Shown one piece after another: positions 57,022 to 64,000 of a DNA stretch of 64,000 nucleotides. The notes under the pieces were generated by a model, which had not been told where the DNA came from, searched no databases, and saw nothing but the letters and a program-made list of their open reading frames with translations. A program made the position numbers and the translations under genes. The DNA comes from Adiantum capillus-veneris. Taxonomy: Eukaryota; Streptophyta; Polypodiopsida; Polypodiales; Pteridaceae. The DNA is taken from contig CM043969.1 in assembly GCA_014529385.2 (NCBI GenBank), positions 11,261,001 to 11,325,000 on the forward strand, in the 5' to 3' direction. Each line of letters starts with the position of its first letter. The first letter of the stretch is position 1.

Positions 57022-59696
57022 TTAAATTTCCACCCAACGCCTGCCATCACACCGCCTTGTCTCCAGCCAGTGTCGGAATCGATATTTTGCACTTGAAGCA
57101 TGATATGATTGTGATCGCCTCAAGCTAACTGCTTTTTCTATTCTACATTTCAAACATCTTTCTTCTCTTGTCTTCTTTCTCTCTCTCCCTGCTAAAACTC
57201 TGTAGAACCAACTGAATAGCTCGTGAAGGGCATTGCTCTTTTTTCTTCCACCTCCATGTCGTGTATTTTTAAAATACACTCCTATTCCTTGATAGTGTGA
57301 GCGCTCCATTCCTTGGCTGCTCCAAATGCCTAATGAACCATAAGTGTCAAGAAAAAATGCACCATGTGAAAAAATAATGTGCTGAAAAAAAACAAACTTT
57401 AGTTTCACATACAGATGTATTTCGATTGAAAATATCAAATGTTCAACACACCATGTAATGTGTTATGTGTGTCTCCCCCCAAAAATCCACCATTTGTGCT
57501 GTAAAACTATTGATTACAAACTTTAGGGTGGATACCTCATCATCGGTTACCTTTACCTTTTCAAGAAGGCGAAAAATATCATTAGTAGACTGCCACACAC
57601 GAGCACGCTTAATTCCTAGGGCTGCTTCATTACCTTTGTAGATGGTAATGTCACACACCTTTTTCCACAACTGAAACTCATTGGGACTTTGGGAGTTTGA
57701 ATAGTTTGAAAGCAAATGTCTAGCTTTACTACCACCCATACATACTTTATTATGGTGATCTTGTGTACTTCCAGACACCTTCTTGTCCTTTGATAGCTCA
57801 ACTGCACCCCCATGTAGACCAACACTCGATAGAATAGATTCGAGTTCTCGTATACACTCTTCTCTTCTTTCTGCAGGCTCCATATTCCAAGCGTAATTAA
57901 TATGGAGCATAAGCAACTTGTCAAGAATTCATAGACGGGCATAAAGGGTGCACACATGCACATTTATCAGTGGTATTGGAAGAATAGGATCCCAATTTGG
58001 ATCATCCATGTTTTGATTAGGGGGTACTTGCTGGTCACAACTGAGGATACCTTGAAACCATTATTGTAGTGCTTTACCCATTGCTTGGGTAGTGGGTACA
58101 CCTTTTGCAGAATTGACTATAACTTTGCCTCCCTTACCCTTACCACATTTTGACTTGCTGGCCTTTGTATCCTTGCCCTCAGCTCCCATTGAGACTTTAC
58201 TGTGGAAGTGATAAATGCATGGAAAGAGGGTCATTGCACCTTGCTTGCACCCTAACATACACTTGAGTGTTTTCAAGTCTCCTGCCAAATGCCACTCAAC
58301 TTGGAGCGTTTCAAGACCTGAAACATGCAATCTCTATCCTTCTTGCTGTTGTCGAATGACATCAATGATTGCGGTGTGATTGAAATACCATTTCAGAGTC
58401 TCATGTGTCTCATGTGGGAGATGAAAAGCTGCCAGCCACCAAGTATTTTTCTCTAACTGAACACCTAAACAAGTGTTTCCCTTCTCATTGACATTTAGCT
58501 CCACATTGACACCCACCAAGGCCCTGCTCATCAACGTAACACTTACCCTTTCAAGACGTTGACCTTTAACAACTTGGCACTCATCAAGCTTCATAACAAA
58601 TATCACTTTCCCATCACACTCTTCTTGTGAACCCATAAAATCTTATCATTGACTCTTGGAGCTTCAACAAGTCAACATACACATTGTTGAACTCATTGTA
58701 GCGGAAGAATTTGTTGTCTTCTAATGGCATGTCATCCTCCACATACAAAAATCTGCCTGACAAGCTTGCAACATCATTATTGGCGCACTTTTTTGCAACA
58801 CTAACACTGTAAGGTGTTGGCAAAAACCAAAACAAACCTTTTGTCCGATGACCGAGTGTGACACTTCTATACAAAGCTTCATAGGCCTTGAAACTTATTC
58901 CTGCGTTGTCACACACCTCCATCATCTCTTGAGGCGACACAATGCTATTTAGCTCACTGAAATGCTTATGTCGCAAAACATTAGCAATGTCAGCATTGGA
59001 TGGATCATCTAGTAGCTCAACCAACTCCTTTGGCTTGATGATATGCTGCAGCAGAGCACGTCCGGTTGTTTGAGCATCGGGATCGATTCCCATCATCATT
59101 CGAGCCAAGTTTCTGCATATTGAATTACCGTTACACCAACGTGCAGAACATGTAGGAAATCAGAATCTTGCATCAGTATTCTTATCGAGTTTGATGGACA
59201 CGTTTCTTTCGAGCTCCACCACTTGAGGATATCAAGGACAACGCTTGTCTCTTGCGCTGACGAATGTGGTAGCCGAGGGGAATGTGTGTGAGATGATCGA
59301 TTTGCCGACACATATTCCGTGAAGTGTGTTGTAGTCGAACCTAATTGTCTAGTCGATGCTCCTTCTCTTTTTTTTGTTGATGTACTTTTTCATCAAGATT
59401 CGCCATCTCATTGTTCATTTGGTTCATCTTCTGTTGGCTTCCTCTCTAACTTGCTGTAGATCTTTTGCAAACTTATCTTGCAGTGATGAATAGGCAGTCA
59501 AGAGATGTTTACTTGCTTCCCTTTCATTGACAAAAAGTTGAATACAATCTCCAGTAGTAGCCAAACAGTCCGTCTCTTCCATCTCCAATAAAATGCAGAA
59601 GCTCAGTGACATTACGAAAGGGTAGTGGTGCATTAATCGTTGGATCACCTTGGTAAATGTGGCCATCAACCCATAAGTTGATTGCCTTGCACCCAA
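57022..59696 (-). pseudogene. Long broken coding relic of unknown family, DDE-transposase-like
   Basis: About 2.7 kb of minus-strand coding in one consistent order, broken by a few frameshifts and stops (TAG at 58336-58334, a frameshift near 58620, a TAA and a TGA between 58060 and 57900). Order: coiled-coil-like N-part (DKFAKDLQQVREEANRR, about 59440); DPDAQTTGRALLQH (59080); LGHRTKGLFWFLPTPYSVS (58850); VIFVMKLDECQ (58600); EKNTWWLAAFHLPHETHET (58440); WHLAGDLKTLKCMLGC then FPCIYH (58290-58210); WGETHITHYM (57460); and GSLGIWSSQGMERSHYQ with NTRHGGGRKKSNALHELF (57350-57200). No RT, integrase, gag or knuckle is present. An Asp in KLDE and one in AGDLK followed by a Cys-containing block recall DDE transposases with a zinc insert, but that is inference. 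It could also be a degraded host gene. Confidence 0.55.
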
Positions 59697-60097
59697 TGCT
59701 TCTGCAGCATTGGGATTTAATGTGCCAAGTCGGACAGTAGCGTACTCCTGCTCAAAATCAATGTTTAATTGATATCATTTTGGCCTATTAGTAATGTCTT
59801 GCAGTGGAGGATGATTGAATGACATGTTTATTAGCTAATCAAGCAAAATAGATAGAGAATGTGTAATAGTGACTGCTGCAAGCAGGGAAAGCTGGCTATG
59901 GAGGGAAAAAGTGTAAGGTACTCAGAGATATTAGAAAAGGATTATGTTGTGGAGGGAAGAAAGAAAGGGAGTGTAGCTCAATCCCCTATGGATTCAAAAT
60001 GTTGATCTGAGCGTTTTAGAGAGAGAAATGCAGCTAGCTGCACACAGAGGTAATGGAGTTCTCCATTGCTCTCACTTGAAGCTAGAGTGAGAGAAGC

Positions 60098-60100
<3 letters not shown>
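59697..60100. other. Unassigned region upstream of the relic
   Basis: Probable 5' flank of the minus-strand relic. No promoter or terminal repeat recognised. Confidence 0.4.
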
Positions 60101-60170
<70 letters not shown>

Positions 60171-60191
60171 TGGGAGAGAGAGAGAGAGAGA
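60101..60191. repeat. (GA)n microsatellite
   Basis: About 33 GA units, then GGGAGTGG and about 8 more units. Confidence 0.95.
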
Positions 60192-60609
60192 GAAAACATA
60201 AAGGAACAGAGTGGGAGAGAGAGTAGATTTGCAACCTTGGAGGATCTGCACTTTCTGTTAGAATGTCCTCTTGATGATTGGGAGGTGGAAGTGATGAGAG
60301 AAAAGGGGGGGAAAGAGAAAGAGTTGGCTCACATTTTAGAGAGAGAGTGCAATAAGAGAATATGCAAAATCTGCTTTTCTGGCAGGGGGGAGCTGAAAAG
60401 TGCTTCCTTTAATGAGAACTAAGTGAGAGAGAGTGTTTTATATGTTAGAGAGAGATGGGGAAAGGACTTTTAAAATTCAATTACCCATCTCTCTTTTGTG
60501 TAAAAATAGCCTATTTTCAAAATACAAAATATACAAATGGTATTTTTAAAAATCTCAGCATAGACCTTTTTGCCCTCTCTTTTAGGCTTGGTCAAACTTG
60601 GCTTAAGCT

Positions 60610-61811
60610 TTAACATTTCCTTAAACTGCCAAATAAAGAGGCCCTCCTATACCCCATTCCCTTCCTAATGATCCACAACCACCAATGCCTTACATTTTTA
60701 CAATTCCAAAACGTATGTTTAATAGTTTCCATAGCCTTACACCTTGGACATTTCCCATCAGCAATACATTTTTTTGACATTAGTTCTCCACAGGGAAGGG
60801 AACTTGTAAGCAGTCTCCATAAAAACACTTTGTGCTTGTTTGAGCAAGGGAGACTCCATAAAGTAGCCAGTCTCTGTATCCACCAGTCTTATGATCTGTT
60901 AAATCTCTAATATCTCTTACATTTGATAAATATGTCCACAGCTGGAATAAGCAAACTGTAAAATTGAGTTGTAGAAGACTGCCACCAATCGCCTGCACTC
61001 CTTGGGAGGTGTCAGTCTGTGAATCTCTCCCATAGGTTCTCTGTAATGGGAACTTGCAACCTGAAAGTCTGAATACAAAAATCTGTCCAACTTGTTCTGA
61101 AGCCATTAAATAGTTTGAACTATCTCCTGGCTGCAAAAAAGGGAACAAACAATCCCTGAGAGTCCAACATTTGTTCAATGCATGTGATAACTTTTCTAAA
61201 CATCCTAATGGCTGGTTTTCTAATAATCAAAGTAGGAGGATTTTTAAAGAAAAACTCCAAAAGACATTCTCTTTGCCACGAGAGTTCCCTGTATATTTAA
61301 GTCAAACCTATCACATCAAGTTAGAGCATGTATGTATCCAGGAGGTGATCATCTATTAAGCAGTGAGACATTCTTTCTTTAGAGGAGCATGTGAGAACAA
61401 TTTATGCCATTTAGACATATTCCACACCCATGAAAGTACACAGCTGACAAAGATATAATTTCCCACATACATCTAGACCAAATAGTATCTCTTTTGAACA
61501 TATGTTTCACCATAGTAGCTCATCTAGCATGAGCATGTGCCTGCAAGTTTAGGACTCCCAAGCCCCCATGGTTCTTAGGACAAACAACAAAGTCCCATTT
61601 GATAAAAAGCACAAGTTTTCCCTTTATTCCCCCAAAGAAATTTTGTCAGCAGAGTTTGTATCTAGCCTAGATGAGTCTTTTTCCAGTCCAAAAATGGGAA
61701 GTAATACAACAGATAGGGAGCCAGAATAGCCTGTTTAATTCTAAGCATGACATGCAAAGGTCTCTCATCACAATACCATGCAACAATCTTAGTTTTGACT
61801 CTAGATAATAC
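60610..61811 (-). pseudogene. LINE-3 ORF2 C-terminal region with zinc finger
   Basis: 60828-60610 reads FLWRLLTSSLPCGE then CPRCKAMETIKHTFWNC, the zf-RVT pattern C-x2-C...H...C with all ligands intact. The part between RT and this block (61811-60830) is coding-like but broken. Confidence 0.75.
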
Positions 61812-62580
61812 TCACTGAACCAGCTGGTTGTTGGATGTATGCACCCCTATAGGGTACCCCAAATACTTGACAATATGACCTTTGTGAACTCTTTTCCCAT
61901 CCCAAATGAGATTCTCAAATTGATCAGCATTTATATCAATAAGTACAGATTTTTGCAAGTTCAAATTTATACTAGCAGCCATAGAAAACAGAGCGAGGTA
62001 AGGCATGCATTTAGTCAAGTTTAGATTTGTAGCTTGTAAAAAGATCACAATGTCATCCGCAAAACCAAGAGCCAGCAATTGTTCTTTGGTCAATTTTAGA
62101 CCATTAATTCTCCCCAAAGCTTCTCCTTGAAGCTGCTTATTTCTCCAGAAAGCAAAAAAATAGATGAGTACTAACATTAAAAAAAAAAGGGGACTTAAGG
62201 GGGCACCCTTGCCTCACTGATCTCTGAATATGAACAGGTTCTGAAAGTCGACCATTCACTATGATCCTTGAAATAGCATTTCGACCCAGCAAGAAGATGC
62301 AGGCACTCATTTTGGCCCCAAAACCCAATTTTGCATATTGGAATGAATAAAGTCTCAAGCTACAGTGTCAAAGACTTTGGCATAGTCCCAGCTGTAACAA
62401 TATTGTATTTTGGTTAGTTTTAACAACATATTTGGTCCCCAATTGCACATCCATAATGTTGTCCATGATAGATCTGCCTCCAATAAACCCAGTCTAATTC
62501 ATATGAATATGTTTCCTTAACAAAGGAGACAGTCTTATGGCCACGGACTTAGCCGGAACCTTATACAGCAGACCCATCAT
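61812..62580 (-). pseudogene. LINE-3 reverse transcriptase
   Basis: TGFIGGRSIMDNIMDV near 62490 (fingers), RSVRQGCPLKSPFF (62240), GFADDIVIFLQ with FADD at 62063-62052 (motif C), and HIVKYLGYPIGV (61870). The motif A region near 62370 is decayed and split by a frame change. Enzyme role as for other LINE RTs; not functional here. Confidence 0.8.
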
Positions 62581-62585
62581 GGTTA

Positions 62586-62615
62586 TGTGAAGTCGCGGAG
62601 CAGAGCGTGGATCAA

Positions 62616-62659
<44 letters not shown>

Positions 62660-62829
62660 TACACAGAGAGATTACACAGTATGCAGAGAATTCGTTTGAA
62701 GGGTTATCTCCCAAAACCTTATTATCCACAAAAGTATAAGTGAGTATATACAAAGAGTTAGTGATAAGTGAGTTAGGTAGGCGGCCGACCATATCCATAT
62801 AAGAGGCCACTTGGGCTTTAATCCCAACA
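62586..62829 (-). repeat. 3' LTR of copia-5
   Basis: The minus strand runs from TGTTGGGATTAAAGC to GCGACTTCACA, 244 bp, preceded by the purine tract GTGGGAGGT. It contains (CA)n at 62618-62657. Confidence 0.75.
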
Positions 62830-62884
62830 ACCTCCCACTTAAAGTCCAATGTGGCACTTTAAGTAACTGTAAATCTATGAACAT

Positions 62885-63079
62885 AAATGTACAAAGATTT
62901 ACATGGCTGCCATCTATCCAATGCCCAATAACTCACGACAATGTACAAAGCCCTCTCCTGGAAGTCCCTTTGTGAGTAGATCAGTAGGATTGTCCTTGGT
63001 GTGGATCTTCAGCAATTGTATCTGCTTGTCTTCAAGTACTTCCCTAATGAAGTGATATTTCACATCAATATGCTTAGTC
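62885..63079 (-). CDS. Copia-5 RNase H C-terminus (partial)
   Basis: KHIDVKYHFIREVLEDKQIQ and HTKDNPTDLLTKGLPGEGF are the standard end of copia RNase H. The remainder is cut off by the copia-6 LTR. Confidence 0.9.
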
Positions 63080-63163
63080 TGTTAGGAAATAAGACGTAGC
63101 TAAATAGATAATTGAGTAGATTACTTAATGGAGAGAGACAGATTTATATACACGAGATTATAG

Positions 63164-63200
<37 letters not shown>

Positions 63201-63861
63201 CACGATATACGTGGTTCACGCAATGTGGGCTACGTCCACGGGAAAGCAACCACTCAATGGCTTTAGTAATTCAAAACAAGAAGTAGTTTACAAAGGGATT
63301 ATACCCTTAATGGAGCTCCCGCCTTGCTTCACTCTCACCACCTCACACTCACCTTGTTGCATCAACTTCACACTATGAAATGTGTGTAGAAATGGCCTCC
63401 TTTTATAGGCCAAAAGGGCTGCCCTCTCTTATGAGAGACAGCCATGTGTAGCCGCCCTTGTGCGAATAAGTCCAAATCGAACCCTCCAATCCGCCCATGT
63501 GTGGCCACCCTTGAGAAGACAAGTCCGCTTTTGAATTCGGCCACCAGCCATTGAATTCGGCCACCGGCCACCGGCCACCGGCCATCGGCCATTGACTACC
63601 GGCCACCGGCCAACCGACCGGTTGTTTTCCGACCACTTTCCGGCCGCCGTCCGGCCATAATATTCCGGCGAAAAAAAAAGTCTCGGGGGCCTCCGCCGCC
63701 GAGGCCTCTAAATTTGCCCGTGATTCTTGTTCGTGAAAATTTTGGTTTCCGGTGAGTGATTTTCCTTCACGCACGATGGCTTCTCCTCATAATGGGGGCC
63801 TTACAAATGTGCGCTGTTACCACAGAAAATTACAAGGGTAAATCAGGTTCCATACTTAACA
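63080..63861 (-). repeat. 3' LTR of copia-6
   Basis: The minus strand runs from TGTTAAGTATGG to TTTCCTAACA, 782 bp. It holds (GA)n at 63166-63196 and a GGCCACC-type heptamer array at 63539-63621. Confidence 0.8.
63539..63621. repeat. GGCCACC heptamer array in copia-6 LTR
   Basis: At least seven imperfect copies of CGGCCAC/CGGCCAT, partly in perfect tandem at 63558-63590. Confidence 0.8.
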
Positions 63862-64000
63862 ATGTCCCACTTGGAGACTGATCTCCAAACCAAACTTGTG
63901 ACTGCTTTCCATTCTGGCTTCTTATCCTTGAATGCCGATTGAAGATGAGCAAAAGCTCAACTTCTCCTTGTTGACCACCTTTGTAAACATGTCTGCAGGA
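63862..64000 (-). CDS. Copia-6 RNase H C-terminus (partial)
   Basis: The minus strand encodes ADMFTKVVNKEKLSFCSSS, the end of copia polyproteins, then the purine-rich AAGTGGGACAT before the LTR. Confidence 0.85.

Larger units (their letters stand above)
60610..62585 (-). mobile_element. LINE-3: 5'-truncated non-LTR retrotransposon (-)
   Basis: On the minus strand: RT (62580-61812), post-RT region, zf-RVT C-terminus (60830-60610). It is interrupted upstream at 62586 by the LTR of copia-5; endonuclease and ORF1 are not in the window. Confidence 0.8.
62586..63079 (-). mobile_element. Copia-5: 3' end of a copia element (-)
   Basis: LTR 62586-62829 plus the end of the internal region, inserted in LINE-3 RT. 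Copia-6 interrupts it at 63080. Confidence 0.8.
63080..64000 (-). mobile_element. Copia-6: 3' LTR and end of internal region (-), continues past window
   Basis: LTR 63080-63861 followed by minus-strand pol end. The rest lies to the right of the window. Confidence 0.8.

Overview
The window reads as nuclear DNA of a land plant with a very repeat-rich genome. The evidence is plant-type LTR retrotransposons with primer sites matching the 3' end of initiator tRNA-Met (TGGTATCAGAGC), Ty1/copia, Ty3/gypsy-like, LINE and CACTA relics, and long CT/GA microsatellites. A large-genome lineage such as a fern is plausible, but the sequence alone does not settle it. I find no host gene, rRNA, tRNA or CRISPR array.

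Layout. 1-4665: a Ty3/gypsy-like element (family 1) with gag and protease but no polymerase; a large uncharacterised open frame follows the protease. 4970-19130: a LINE (LINE-1) cut into four pieces by three LTR insertions: solo LTR A (6312-7455, TSD AAAAC), element C (9632-16079, TSD GCTCG) and LTR D (16209-17964, TSD about AGCCT). Element C itself holds a second family-1 element (10106-14652). 19131-24535: a decayed copia (+), a reversed family-1 LTR fragment and a gag-only element E (-). 25200-28007: a short-LTR family (F) in which a young copy (25586-27401, TSD GAACC) sits inside an older copy. 29567-33420: LINE-2 (-) with good RT motifs. 35057-36341: a 528-bp tandem repeat. 39184-39970: 3' end of an LTR element (-). 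40815-42850: a CACTA transposon relic. 45440-51660: a copia gag split by a second copia (-) at 45977-50913. 54855-56400: copia integrase/RT relic (+). 57022-59696: a long broken coding relic (-) that belongs to no retroelement class I recognise and has DDE-transposase-like features. 60610-62585: LINE-3 (-). 62586-64000: two copia 3' ends (-), one inside the other.

How the parts relate. Nearly everything is a mobile element or its remains, and the layering gives relative ages: LINE-1 is older than solo LTR A, element C and LTR D; element C is older than element 2. Family 1 and element E lack polymerase, so they would depend on reverse transcriptase and integrase supplied by partner elements. 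The most novel signals are the conserved post-protease open frame of family 1 (two copies), the conserved hairpin and repeated AGCGTTTT motif in its LTRs, a core-promoter block shared between families 1 and F, and the 57-60 kb coding relic.
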